A stretch of DNA of 64,000 nucleotides from Terrisporobacter petrolearius (lineage in GTDB: Bacteria; Bacillota; Clostridia; Peptostreptococcales; Peptostreptococcaceae). The notes under the pieces are model-generated. The model ran no database searches. It was given only the letters and a program-made list of their open reading frames with translations, and was not told where the DNA came from. The translations under genes were made by a program, and so were the position numbers. Positions 8,764 through 17,427 of this stretch are shown here, piece by piece (position 1 is the first letter of the stretch; every line of letters starts with the position of its first letter). Location: the NCBI RefSeq assembly GCF_032598785.1, contig NZ_CP102984.1; one strand, 5' to 3'.

Positions 8764-8871
8764 TTCTTTCACTCCTTAATTTATTACTTGACTTGCTCTC
8801 TTCAAATTAATAGGATTATGTCTCAAATTCTCAAAACATAATCCATACAAACTATCAATAATATACTTACC

Positions 8872-9939
8872 CTATTTATCTGTAGAATAACTATTATTTC
8901 TTTCTTCTCTATCTTTTCTGTATTTTTCCACGTTTTTTACATGTTCTTCATAAGTTTTGCTATAAGTATTTCCACCTTCTATAGTTGCTACAAAATATAA
9001 ATAATCTGTATTATCTGGATATAAAACTGCTTCTATAGATTTTATTCCAGGATTGGCTATAGGTGTAGGCGGCAATCCAGCAACCTTATAGGTATTATAT
9101 GGAGAATCAATTTTTAAATCATTATAAGTTATACTTTTCTTTCTTTCTTTAAAAATGTATTGAATTGTTGCATCAGATTGTAATGGCATGTCTATTTTTA
9201 TTCTATTATAAAATACACTAGCTATTATGGGTCTATCTTCATCAAGCACAGCTTCTTTCTCTACTATAGATGCTAAATTAACCACTTCATATAAAGATTT
9301 ATTAAGTTCCTTTTGTTTTTTTTGTAATTTTTCAGTATACTTTGAATCAAAAGTTTCAAGCATATGTTCTAAAACTTCTTTTTCACTTTGTTTTTCACTA
9401 AAATAGTAAGTACTTGGATATAAAAAACCCTCTAAAGACTTAATTTTTTCATCGTCCAAAAATTTAAATTTCTCCTTAAATTCTTTTGGGTTGCTTATAA
9501 GCTTTTCATAAGAGCTTACTCCTCCCAATTTATTTTTAGCAAGAATATCCATAATTTCAAAAGAAGTAGATCCTTCTGGAACTGTTATTTTTATACCGTC
9601 GTTATAAATTTTGCCTTCAGATAAATCCTTAACTATTTCCTTATTTGAATAAGTTTGATTAAATAAGTACTTTCCAGATTTGAGTTTTGCAGAGTTATCA
9701 CTAACTCTTACATATAATTTAAATAAAGTTTTATTTTTAATTAAATTGTTTTCTTTTAATATATCTGTAACTTGGCTTAAAGTAGATCCTGTGGGAATAT
9801 CGATTACAATGTCTTCTTTATTATTTTTATTATATGGCCCTGTTTGTTGAATAACTACAAAAGTCGCCACAATAATTAAAATTAAAACTGCAATTATAAA
9901 AACTACAATTTTTTTATTTTTGTCATTGTTCAGATTCAT
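8872..9939 (-). CDS. mltG: Endolytic murein transglycosylase MltG
   Basis: 355 residues: an N-terminal membrane anchor (about residues 10-30), a LysM-like region (DIPTGSTLSQVTDILKEN) and the YceG/MltG catalytic domain, with the conserved catalytic Glu in LASIVEKEA and QSDATIQY downstream. It cleaves nascent glycan strands at the outer face of the membrane and so sets their length. ATG follows AAGGAG. A 9 bp inverted repeat (8813-8821 / 8836-8844) lies between this gene and trmR. Confidence 0.92.
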   Translation of the reverse strand: MNLNNDKNKKIVVFIIAVLILIIVATFVVIQQTGPYNKNNKEDIVIDIPTGSTLSQVTDILKENNLIKNKTLFKLYVRVSDNSAKLKSGKYLFNQTYSNKEIVKDLSEGKIYNDGIKITVPEGSTSFEIMDILAKNKLGGVSSYEKLISNPKEFKEKFKFLDDEKIKSLEGFLYPSTYYFSEKQSEKEVLEHMLETFDSKYTEKLQKKQKELNKSLYEVVNLASIVEKEAVLDEDRPIIASVFYNRIKIDMPLQSDATIQYIFKERKKSITYNDLKIDSPYNTYKVAGLPPTPIANPGIKSIEAVLYPDNTDYLYFVATIEGGNTYSKTYEEHVKNVEKYRKDREERNNSYSTDK

Positions 9940-10058
9940 AAGTTGCTAACTCCTTATCTCTTTTATATCCTTTTTATTATAAGTCTAAGGTTAAAATATT
10001 TCAATAAAAATGTCGTAAATTAAAAAATTCACTTGGCTTAATTCAATCTATTGAAAAT

Positions 10059-10099
10059 AAAAAAAGCTTAACTTTATTTTTTACAAGTTAAGCTTTTTT
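10059..10099 (-). terminator. Terminator of the pdp operon
   Basis: Perfect 14 bp arms AAAAAAGCTTAACT (10060-10073) and AGTTAAGCTTTTTT (10086-10099). It ends the deoB-pdp unit read leftward. Confidence 0.85.
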
Positions 10100-10109
10100 A
10101 AACATTTAA

Positions 10110-11435
10110 CTAGAATTTACTTATTCCATCTTTTGTCACAACACCATATATTAATTTTTTAGGTTCTAATTTTTCTTCACTTATTATATAAGCATTTTTA
10201 AACCTTTTCTTAGCATCCTCAAATTTATTTTCTCTATTAAAGTGCATTAAAGCTAAAGTATCTCCTTCATTTACAAAGTCTCCAACTTTTTTCTTTAAAA
10301 CTATGCCCGCACTTAAGTCTAACTCATCTTCTTTAGTTTCTCTTCCTGCGCCAAGTATCATTGCACTTACTCCAACAGCTTCTGCTTCTATTTTATCTAT
10401 AAAACCAGTTTTATCAGATTTTATTTCAACTATATGATTTGCTTTAGGTAATAAAGAGTAATCATCAACTATTTCAGGATTCCCACCTTGATTAGCAACA
10501 AACTCTTTGAATTTTTCTATAGCTGTTCCAGATTCTAGCGCTTGTTTTATTCTTTTTGCCCCATCCTCATAGTCAGAAGCTACCTTAGATGATACTAGCA
10601 TATATGCACCTAGTGTTTCACAAAGTGTCATGAAGTCTTTTGGTCCTCTTCCTTTTAATGCTTCTATAGCTTCTATAACTTCTAAAGAATTACCAACAGC
10701 ACTTCCTAAAGGTTCATCCATATCACTTATTATGGCAATAGTTTCTCTATTCATAGCTGTTCCTATTTCTACCATTTCTTTAGCTAATGCAAAAGAATCA
10801 TCTAAGGTTTTCATAAAAGCTCCATCTCCAGTTTTAACATCTAAAACTATAGCATCAGCTCCAGAAGCTAGTTTTTTACACATAATTGATGCAGCTATTA
10901 AAGATATATTATCAACTGTTGCTGTAACATCTCTAAGAGCATACATTTTTTTATCAGCAACTGCTATTGATGCTGTTTGTCCGCAAACAGCTATTTTTAT
11001 ATCATTTACTGAGTCTATAAATTTCTTAGGAGTCATTTCTATTGAAAATCCAGGTATAGCTTCTAGCTTGTCCAGAGTCCCCCCTGTATGTCCAAGACCT
11101 CTTCCTGACATCTTGGCCACTGGAACACCACAAGCTGCCATTAAAGGAGCTAGGGCGATCGTAGTCTTATCTCCTACTCCTCCTGTAGAGTGTTTATCAA
11201 CTTTCACTCCGTTTATTGCTGATAAGTCCATTACTTCTCCAGAATTCATCATGGCCTCTGTTAAACAAGCAGTTTCTTGCTTATTCATTTTATTTAAGTA
11301 TATAGCCATTAAAAGAGCTGATACTTGATAATCTGGAATTTCTCCCTTTGAATATCTATCTACGAAAAAATATATTTCTTCCTTTGTCAACTCTTCTTTA
11401 TCTCTTTTTTTTCTTATTATATCGTATATTCTCAT
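10110..11435 (-). CDS. pdp: Pyrimidine-nucleoside phosphorylase
   Basis: 441 residues, the full length of the thymidine/pyrimidine-nucleoside phosphorylase family. The phosphate- and substrate-binding signature is seen in DKHSTGGVGDKTT and SGRGLGHTGGTLDKLE, and the C-terminal alpha/beta domain is present. It splits uridine, deoxyuridine or thymidine with phosphate into base and (deoxy)ribose-1-phosphate. deoB lies just upstream and would convert the sugar phosphate, giving a nucleoside salvage and catabolism unit. Clear GGAGG before ATG. Confidence 0.93.
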   Translation of the reverse strand: MRIYDIIRKKRDKEELTKEEIYFFVDRYSKGEIPDYQVSALLMAIYLNKMNKQETACLTEAMMNSGEVMDLSAINGVKVDKHSTGGVGDKTTIALAPLMAACGVPVAKMSGRGLGHTGGTLDKLEAIPGFSIEMTPKKFIDSVNDIKIAVCGQTASIAVADKKMYALRDVTATVDNISLIAASIMCKKLASGADAIVLDVKTGDGAFMKTLDDSFALAKEMVEIGTAMNRETIAIISDMDEPLGSAVGNSLEVIEAIEALKGRGPKDFMTLCETLGAYMLVSSKVASDYEDGAKRIKQALESGTAIEKFKEFVANQGGNPEIVDDYSLLPKANHIVEIKSDKTGFIDKIEAEAVGVSAMILGAGRETKEDELDLSAGIVLKKKVGDFVNEGDTLALMHFNRENKFEDAKKRFKNAYIISEEKLEPKKLIYGVVTKDGISKF

Positions 11436-11522
11436 GATTGCCTCCTAAAAATTTGCTTTGTTCCTGTTCCTAACTATCCTTAAAAACAGAACTGTTGCTA
11501 CATCAAGATGTTGGAAGTTTTA

Positions 11523-12692
11523 CTACATTATCTCATTCTTAAAGCTTTCACCATTAACAGGTAATTCAACATTTAATATATCTGCTACAGTGGCACCTAT
11601 ATCTGCAAAACTTTTTCTTATACCTAAGTTCACTCCACTTTTAATATTTTTACCATATACAAGTACCGGTATATATTCTCTAGTATGATCAGTTCCTTTG
11701 TAAGTAGGATCATTACCATGGTCTGCATTAATTATTAATATATCATCTTCTTTCATTGATGATATAATTTCAGGTATTCTAGCGTCAAATTCTTCCAAAG
11801 CTTCTTTATATCCTAAAGAGTTTCTTCTGTGTCCATATTTTGAATCAAAGTCAACTAAGTTTGCGAAGATTACTCCATTATTTTCTTTTTTAATATAATT
11901 TATAGTTTGATCTACGCCATCCATATTGTCTTTAGTATGTATGGCTTCACTTATACCTTGTCCATTAAATATATCTTCTATTTTTCCCACACCTATAACA
12001 TCTAAATTAGATTCTTTTATTGTATCTAGTACTGTAGGTTCAAATGGGTTTAGTGAGTAATCTCTTCTGTTAGAAGTTCTTTCAAAGTGTCCTGCGTTCT
12101 CTCCTATATAAGGTCTTGCTATTATTCTAGCTACAGCATTGTCACCCATCATTATTTCTCTTGCAATTCCACACATTTTATATAATTCTTCAAGAGGTAT
12201 TATATCTTCATGAGCTGCTATTTGGAATACACTATCTGCTGAAGTATAAACTATTACATCTCCTGTTTTCATTTGGTGTTCACCATACTCATCAAGTATA
12301 GCTGTTCCAGAAGCCGGCTTATTTCCAACAACTTTTCTTCCCGTTCTTTTTTCAAACTCATCAATTATTTCTTTTGTAAATCCATCTGGAAAAGTTTTAA
12401 AAGGCTGTTCTACCAAAACGCCTGTCATTTCCCAGTGACCTGTTGTTGTATCTTTTCCACATGATAACTCATCGCATTTACCAAAAGAACCCATAGGCTT
12501 CTCTTCTTTTGGTAAATAGTCTATTCCATCTATATTTCCAAGTCCTAATTTAATCATATTAGGTATTTTTATATCTTTATGATTTTTGACTATATTACCT
12601 AAAGTGTTTACCCCTATATCTCCAAATTTTTCTGAATCTTTAAGTGCACCTACTCCAACACTATCAATAACCATCCATATTACTCTACTCAT
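11523..12692 (-). CDS. deoB: Phosphopentomutase
   Basis: 389 residues of the alkaline-phosphatase superfamily. Metal-binding motifs: N-terminal VIDSVGVGALKDS, SCGKDTTTGHWEM (with the phosphorylated Thr), and NADHGNDPTYKGTDHTRE. It interconverts (deoxy)ribose-1-phosphate and -5-phosphate. Lies between xerD and pdp, an order also found in B. subtilis (ripX-drm-pupG). Confidence 0.95.
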   Translation of the reverse strand: MSRVIWMVIDSVGVGALKDSEKFGDIGVNTLGNIVKNHKDIKIPNMIKLGLGNIDGIDYLPKEEKPMGSFGKCDELSCGKDTTTGHWEMTGVLVEQPFKTFPDGFTKEIIDEFEKRTGRKVVGNKPASGTAILDEYGEHQMKTGDVIVYTSADSVFQIAAHEDIIPLEELYKMCGIAREIMMGDNAVARIIARPYIGENAGHFERTSNRRDYSLNPFEPTVLDTIKESNLDVIGVGKIEDIFNGQGISEAIHTKDNMDGVDQTINYIKKENNGVIFANLVDFDSKYGHRRNSLGYKEALEEFDARIPEIISSMKEDDILIINADHGNDPTYKGTDHTREYIPVLVYGKNIKSGVNLGIRKSFADIGATVADILNVELPVNGESFKNEIM

Positions 12693-12706
12693 ACAAATTT
12701 CCTCCT

Positions 12707-13594
12707 TTATATGTCTTCTTTTTTCCTTGGATGCTTGTCCTTAATTTCTTTCCTAACATTATTGTCCATTTGGTTCAAATATAACTGTAAACTAGCCAAA
12801 TTAGAATTGCCTAATATTTTACTTACAACAGCTAAATTCGCTCCTCCTTTTAATAAATGTATGGCAAAAGAATGTCTAAGTATGCTAGGATTAATATTTT
12901 TACTTATATTAGCCATATTAGCATATTTTTTAATAACCTTCCAAAGTCCTTGCCTTGTAAACCTTTGTCCTTGAGCGTTAACAAATAGTGCTTCTTCTTC
13001 TGTTTTTGCTAAGCTAGGTCTGCCTTCTTTTATATACTTCTCTAAATATACTTTAGTTATTTCACAAAGTGGTATTACTCTATGATTTTTACCCGTATTG
13101 CAGTATAAATAATCAATTTCTAAGTCTACATCTTGTAAATTTAATTCCACAAGTTCTGAAACCCTCATTCCTGTCCCGTATAACACTTCAAAAATAGCCT
13201 TGTCTCTTATTTTTTTGGGACAGCTTAAATCAGGAAACTTCAAAAGAGCTTCAACTTCTTCTTCTGTTAGAATTTCAATATTTTCTCTTTTTATTTTTGG
13301 TTTTTTTATAGTATTAGCTGGATTAGTTTCACTAATACGATTTAAAAATAAATATTCATGAAAAGACTTAACAGAAGAAGTTACTCTTGACACTGTAGAA
13401 ACAGAAATATTTTGTTTTTCTAAGTTTACAAGAAAATTAATAATGTCATACTCTGCTACATCTTCAATTTTTATATTCTCAGACTTTAAATAATCTATAT
13501 ACTTTTTAATATCCGCATAATATGAACATATGGTATTTTCCGATAACTTTTTTTTGGATTTTATATAGTCAATATACTGTTGTAAAACTTCCAT
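12707..13594 (-). CDS. XerD-like tyrosine recombinase with altered catalytic residues
   Basis: 295 residues, with an N-terminal SAM-like core-binding domain (about 1-90) and a C-terminal catalytic domain. Visible catalytic positions: the first Arg in YGTGMRVSEL, the second Arg in ILRHSF, and the Tyr nucleophile in LQLYLNQ. The two His of the usual set are replaced: the H of H-x-L-R is Ser (PSILRHSF), and the His of LGH is Asn (LGNSN). Position (beside deoB and spoIIM) matches B. subtilis XerD, which resolves chromosome dimers at dif. Whether this copy is catalytically active is uncertain, so I withhold the symbol. Confidence 0.8.
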   Translation of the reverse strand: MEVLQQYIDYIKSKKKLSENTICSYYADIKKYIDYLKSENIKIEDVAEYDIINFLVNLEKQNISVSTVSRVTSSVKSFHEYLFLNRISETNPANTIKKPKIKRENIEILTEEEVEALLKFPDLSCPKKIRDKAIFEVLYGTGMRVSELVELNLQDVDLEIDYLYCNTGKNHRVIPLCEITKVYLEKYIKEGRPSLAKTEEEALFVNAQGQRFTRQGLWKVIKKYANMANISKNINPSILRHSFAIHLLKGGANLAVVSKILGNSNLASLQLYLNQMDNNVRKEIKDKHPRKKEDI

Positions 13595-13606
13595 AAATAA
13601 CTCCTT

Positions 13607-14218
13607 TTATCTTACTAGGAATTGTAAAATACCAACGCTAATTGCATTTAATAATAATTGGGCTGATGCACATATTACTATTATAATAATACCATTTAAC
13701 AAGTATCTTCTACCTAAAAATAAGACCCCTTCTTTTCTTCCTCGTTTATATTCTTCGTAAATATTTTTAATATAGTAAAAACTTACAGCAATAATTAATA
13801 TTGCCCCTGGTATTATAATAAAATTTTTTATTACCATAATCAATATCATTTTTATACTTTTAAGTTTAATTAATAAAATTAAGCTATTAATAGTATAGCC
13901 TATGGATATTCCTTTTAATAAAAAACTTATTATTGCTAAGGGAAAAGTAAATACAAATAATGAAAATAATACTATACTCCCTAAAAAAATGATATTTTCT
14001 CTTAAATTAGAAAAAACTACAGCACTTATGTTTATATCACTTCCATGGCTATAGTAGTCATTCAAATTATTTATACTATCTAATACTATGTTTTGTCCAT
14101 TAGAAAAAATCTTATTTAAATAAGTTCCTATGGCCACAAATATAATAAAGACAATACTTAAATAAATTATTTCTTTACTTATTCTAAAAGTATCTCTTTT
14201 TCTTAATGTTTTTCTCAA
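13607..14218 (-). CDS. spoIIM: Stage II sporulation protein M
   Basis: 203 residues, SpoIIM/DUF95 family, with about five membrane segments. Part of the mother-cell DMP complex (SpoIID-SpoIIM-SpoIIP) that dissolves septal peptidoglycan and drives engulfment; in B. subtilis it is transcribed by sigma E. TTG start at 14218, seven bases after GAGGAGGT. That ribosome-binding site is the 3' arm of a 13 bp perfect inverted repeat, so it should be hidden in transcripts reading through from the NUDIX gene. xerD follows 12 bp downstream. Confidence 0.9.
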   Translation of the reverse strand: MRKTLRKRDTFRISKEIIYLSIVFIIFVAIGTYLNKIFSNGQNIVLDSINNLNDYYSHGSDINISAVVFSNLRENIIFLGSIVLFSLFVFTFPLAIISFLLKGISIGYTINSLILLIKLKSIKMILIMVIKNFIIIPGAILIIAVSFYYIKNIYEEYKRGRKEGVLFLGRRYLLNGIIIIVICASAQLLLNAISVGILQFLVR

Positions 14219-14222
14219 ATTT

Positions 14223-14275
14223 ATAACCTCCTCTTATCCTAACATATATTTATGTTGGAAAAGAGGAGGTTATGC
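14223..14275 (-). promoter_or_regulatory. Hairpin masking the spoIIM ribosome-binding site, with a sigma-E-like promoter in it
   Basis: The perfect 13 bp repeat ATAACCTCCTCTT (14223-14235) / AAGAGGAGGTTAT (14261-14273) has an inner 5 bp stem AACAT/ATGTT. In the mRNA, the upstream arm starts 3 nt after the NUDIX stop codon and is an exact anti-Shine-Dalgarno; the other arm holds GAGGAGGT of spoIIM. There is no T run, so it is not a terminator. On the minus strand GCATAAC (14269-14275), 14 bases, CATAAATA (14247-14254) resembles a sigma-E promoter, whose transcript would begin near 14240 without the masking arm. The repeat is seen directly; promoter and function are inferred. Confidence 0.55.
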
Positions 14276-14276
14276 T

Positions 14277-14807
14277 TTATATTAATTCTTTAGTTAATAA
14301 TATTCCAATAACAGTTTTCGAGTCACAAATTTCATTACTGATAACCATATTGTAAACTTCTTCTTTATCAAGTTCATGAACTTCTAAAAATTCATCTTCT
14401 TCCAAGTGACTTTCTCCTGGAATTAAATTTTTAGCTAGGTAAATAAAGACTAATTGATTAGAAAACCCTGGTGTAGCATAGTACTTATGAATTAATTTTA
14501 AACTATCTACACTATAGCCCGTTTCTTCTTTTAATTCCCTAATAGCACAATCTAAAGGATCTTCTCCAATTTCAATTTTCCCAGCAGGTAATTCATATAA
14601 TTCTTTTTCTACTGCTTTTCTATATTGCTTAACTAATACAATTTTATTATCATCTGTCATGGCAACTATGGCCACTGCACCTTTATGTTCAATTATTTCC
14701 CTTTTTTGATATCCTTTATTAGGCACCTCCACTGTGTCAACTCTAAGTTTTATAGTTTTACCAGTGTAAATTAAATCACTACTTACTGTAGTCTCCTTTG
14801 TTATCAT
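14277..14807 (-). CDS. NUDIX hydrolase, ADP-ribose pyrophosphatase type
   Basis: 176 residues. The NUDIX box is complete (GKIEIGEDPLDCAIRELKEE, followed by TGY), preceded by LPA as in ADP-ribose pyrophosphatases. It probably hydrolyses ADP-ribose or related nucleoside diphosphates. The ATG at 14807 is preferred (GGAGG six bases before it) over the adjacent GTG. It overlaps the upstream DUF3866 gene by about 30 bp, showing translational coupling. Confidence 0.88.
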   Translation of the reverse strand: MITKETTVSSDLIYTGKTIKLRVDTVEVPNKGYQKREIIEHKGAVAIVAMTDDNKIVLVKQYRKAVEKELYELPAGKIEIGEDPLDCAIRELKEETGYSVDSLKLIHKYYATPGFSNQLVFIYLAKNLIPGESHLEEDEFLEVHELDKEEVYNMVISNEICDSKTVIGILLTKELI

Positions 14808-15876
14808 CACAAACCTCCATTAAGTAATATGCAGCAGTGCTTGCTGCTTCAAAAAATTCCTTATCTTGTTCGTAACTTCTGCCCATACTTCTTACTTTAA
14901 GGTTAAAATAATCCAAGTCTTCCCTACATTTATTATTATCTAGATAAATTATATTGTGCTTATCAAATAATTTATAGTCTTTAACTTGTTTTTTTATGTA
15001 ATCAAATTTTTCTTTATCATAAATATTTATTGGAATATTTACGTTTACATTTACAATTTCATTAAATATAGTTATTGAATGATGTGATATTCCTCTGTGT
15101 CTTTCTCTTAAATCAGCAAAACTTATTCTAGGAATTGCTATAGGATTTCCTCCTAGTTTTTTAATAGCATCTAATATAGGCCCTTGTTCTATCCCTGTAA
15201 ACCCGTATTTTGTCCCTGTACCTGCGATTCCCGGTCCCATTGATACAAATACTGCATCAGCCTTTATTACTTCTTTTGCTGTGATTAAAGCTGTATATAT
15301 GTTTATACATTCATAATCACCACCAAAAGCATTTCCAATAGTAATTGTACTATCAATTAATTTTTTATCTTTCAAGTTTTGTACATTTTTACTTAAATAA
15401 ATTGGAAGAGCAGCTCCATCGGTCATTATATATACTAGCTTCTTACTTGGATTATGTCTTTTATATGATGCTACAAAAGGAGTTAACATACTATGAAGAG
15501 TTCCCACAACAACTGGCATATCATCTAAAGTTTTAAAGTTATTAATTATATCATGATATCTGTTTTCATGATCTTCTACAGCATCTACTTTCACTTGATA
15601 AGGAGTATATCTAAGCTTCATAATATGTCCATTTGGTGATAAATGAGATTCTTTGTTATTTAAATTGGATATAACAAAGTGATATCCACCAGTACCTAGG
15701 CTTAGCTCAACTGCTGTAGTATTAAGTATTACTTCATCACCTATATTTATCTTTCCAGTTATTTTAGGATAGTTATAAGCTCTTTGTATTTGTCCATTAA
15801 CATTAACCCTTATATCATCTAATACTTCACTACTATCAGCTATTTCTTCTACTATTCCTACTTTTTTACTAATCAT
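14779..15876 (-). CDS. DUF3866 family protein of unknown function
   Basis: 365 residues, soluble, starting MISKKVGIVEEIADSS. Gly-rich motifs are visible (LGTGGYHFVI, GNAFGGDYECINIYT, GPGIAGTGTKYGFTG). It matches the DUF3866 family, which I know only as a conserved hypothetical of Firmicutes. It sits in a tight run with a MraY-like transferase, a GT2, SteB and SteA upstream and a NUDIX enzyme downstream. No function can be assigned. Confidence 0.75.
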   Translation of the reverse strand: MISKKVGIVEEIADSSEVLDDIRVNVNGQIQRAYNYPKITGKINIGDEVILNTTAVELSLGTGGYHFVISNLNNKESHLSPNGHIMKLRYTPYQVKVDAVEDHENRYHDIINNFKTLDDMPVVVGTLHSMLTPFVASYKRHNPSKKLVYIMTDGAALPIYLSKNVQNLKDKKLIDSTITIGNAFGGDYECINIYTALITAKEVIKADAVFVSMGPGIAGTGTKYGFTGIEQGPILDAIKKLGGNPIAIPRISFADLRERHRGISHHSITIFNEIVNVNVNIPINIYDKEKFDYIKKQVKDYKLFDKHNIIYLDNNKCREDLDYFNLKVRSMGRSYEQDKEFFEAASTAAYYLMEVCDDNKGDYSK

Positions 15877-15880
15877 GAGA

Positions 15881-16705
15881 TTACCTTCCTAATCTATCAA
15901 TAAAATTTAATACTTTGTTCTTTTCTATAATCTTTGTTAAAGAGAACTTTTCAGTTAATACATGAATTAACACTAAAAATACTAACCATCCTATTCTTAC
16001 ATTTAAAGTATATCCAAAAGCCATAAGAATACCTATTGATATTCCAAGCACATTTGAACCTGTATCTCCCATCATAGCCTTTGCTTTCAAATCAAAATTA
16101 AAATATGCTAATACATTTGGAAGTATAATTAACGGGAGTATTTTTATATACCCAGTTAAAGTTATAAATATGGTGATCATAATAACTAAATATACTTTTA
16201 TAGCTCTACCTGGTCTTAAATCAAATAAATTCATTAGATTTGTAGATAAAGCAATTATTAAAGTATTTATTATAATATCAATAATATTTTTAGATATGGA
16301 TACTGATATTATAAGTCCAACAAAGCCACCAAATAGAGCTTTAAATCCCCCTGTTGTAAGTTTTCCTTTGAAAAGGCTTTTAAAGTGTCCTTTTAATCCA
16401 CTTACATCTCTATTACCTATGGTATCGTCTATTATACCTGCAAAAAACATAGCCATCATTCCAAATATAAATAAAAATAGACATAACATACTTATGGCAT
16501 CTATGGTAAAGAATGCCACTATTATTCCATTTATAATTATCATGGGAAGAAATACTATTCCCATACTTACAGGTATCATTTCTCCTTTATAATTTGGTCT
16601 TATACAATTACTATCAATAAGTAAGTTTTTGAATAAAGGTATCATTAGGTATGTTCCAATTAGGCCTAATAAAAATACTATCCCTCTAAATACATATGAA
16701 TACAA
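15881..16705 (-). CDS. Membrane glycosyl-phosphate transferase, MraY/WecA-like (GT4 family)
   Basis: 274 residues, strongly hydrophobic, with about eight to ten membrane segments. It retains family signatures in weakened form: FAGIIDDTIG (DDxxD-like), NLMNLFDLRPGRA (NLTDG-like) and MMGDTGSNVLG. It would transfer a sugar-phosphate from UDP-sugar to a polyprenyl phosphate, but it is shorter than MraY (about 320) and the substrate is unknown. TTG start after GGAGGT. It lies in an operon with a GT2, SteB and SteA, suggesting an envelope glycan job linked to division or sporulation. Confidence 0.75.
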   Translation of the reverse strand: MYSYVFRGIVFLLGLIGTYLMIPLFKNLLIDSNCIRPNYKGEMIPVSMGIVFLPMIIINGIIVAFFTIDAISMLCLFLFIFGMMAMFFAGIIDDTIGNRDVSGLKGHFKSLFKGKLTTGGFKALFGGFVGLIISVSISKNIIDIIINTLIIALSTNLMNLFDLRPGRAIKVYLVIMITIFITLTGYIKILPLIILPNVLAYFNFDLKAKAMMGDTGSNVLGISIGILMAFGYTLNVRIGWLVFLVLIHVLTEKFSLTKIIEKNKVLNFIDRLGR

Positions 16706-16709
16706 TAGA

Positions 16710-17402
16710 TTACCTCCATTCTTTTTTCTTTTGTCTTAGTACTTTCTTAATGTGATAATATTGTTTACCTCTATGAATAAAGCCTTTTAAATCTCTTCCT
16801 GTTTCACTGTGAGTCATATTAACTAGTACTTCTTTAATTCTATATCCGTGTTTTAATATGTCTATGGTCATTCCAACTTCCACACCATATCCAAATGGAA
16901 TTTCATCAAATTTTTTTAATACTTCTTTTTTAAACAGTCTCTGACCTGATAAAGTTGCATCTAATTCTACACCTGTCATTTCACGAACTGATTCCTTTGC
17001 TAGCCCCTTAACAAATCCAAGTCCTCCTTTTTTCTTTGCCGGAGGGAATTTTGCTATTATAACATCAGCCTCATTATTTAATATAGGTGTTATTAATTTT
17101 GCAACTTCTTTTGATGAACTGCCAAGGTCTGCATCTAAAAATCCTATTATATTTGCTTTTGTCATAGCAACTTTTAAACCATTATTTAAGGCATAACCCT
17201 TACCTCTATTTTTGTCTTGAGTTATAACAGTTATTTTATCACTTTTTACTTCTTTTGCAACCTTTGATGTATTATCACTAGAACCATCATCTACAACTAT
17301 TATCTCACTTATTTCTTTTATATCTTTTATATTTTCTAGTGTATCCTTAATTTTATTTTCTTCATTGTATGCTGGTATTATTATACTTAAATAAGGATTC
17401 AT
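16710..17402 (-). CDS. Family 2 glycosyltransferase
   Basis: 230 residues of a GT-A fold. SIIIPAYNEENKI begins the nucleotide-binding region, IIVVDDGSSDNTSK follows, and the metal-binding D-x-D-like LDADLGSSS is present. No membrane segments are obvious, so it is probably peripheral. Dolichyl-phosphate-mannose-synthase-like enzymes share this arrangement. It is four bases upstream of the MraY-like gene, with which it probably acts on the same lipid-linked glycan. Confidence 0.85.
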   Translation of the reverse strand: MNPYLSIIIPAYNEENKIKDTLENIKDIKEISEIIVVDDGSSDNTSKVAKEVKSDKITVITQDKNRGKGYALNNGLKVAMTKANIIGFLDADLGSSSKEVAKLITPILNNEADVIIAKFPPAKKKGGLGFVKGLAKESVREMTGVELDATLSGQRLFKKEVLKKFDEIPFGYGVEVGMTIDILKHGYRIKEVLVNMTHSETGRDLKGFIHRGKQYYHIKKVLRQKKKEWR

Positions 17403-17427
17403 TTTCTTATTCTCCTTTAATTATTAG

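Noticed and set aside
8813..8844. 9 bp inverted repeat GGATTATGT / ACATAATCC between mltG and trmR
   Set aside because: Not followed by a T run and not overlapping the trmR ribosome-binding site, so neither a terminator nor a masking hairpin can be supported.
10630..11328. 232-codon open frame on the plus strand opposite pdp
   Set aside because: It is the antisense shadow of a fully recognisable pdp gene, has no ribosome-binding site and a residue composition (Ser/Ile/Pro-rich) typical of antisense frames.
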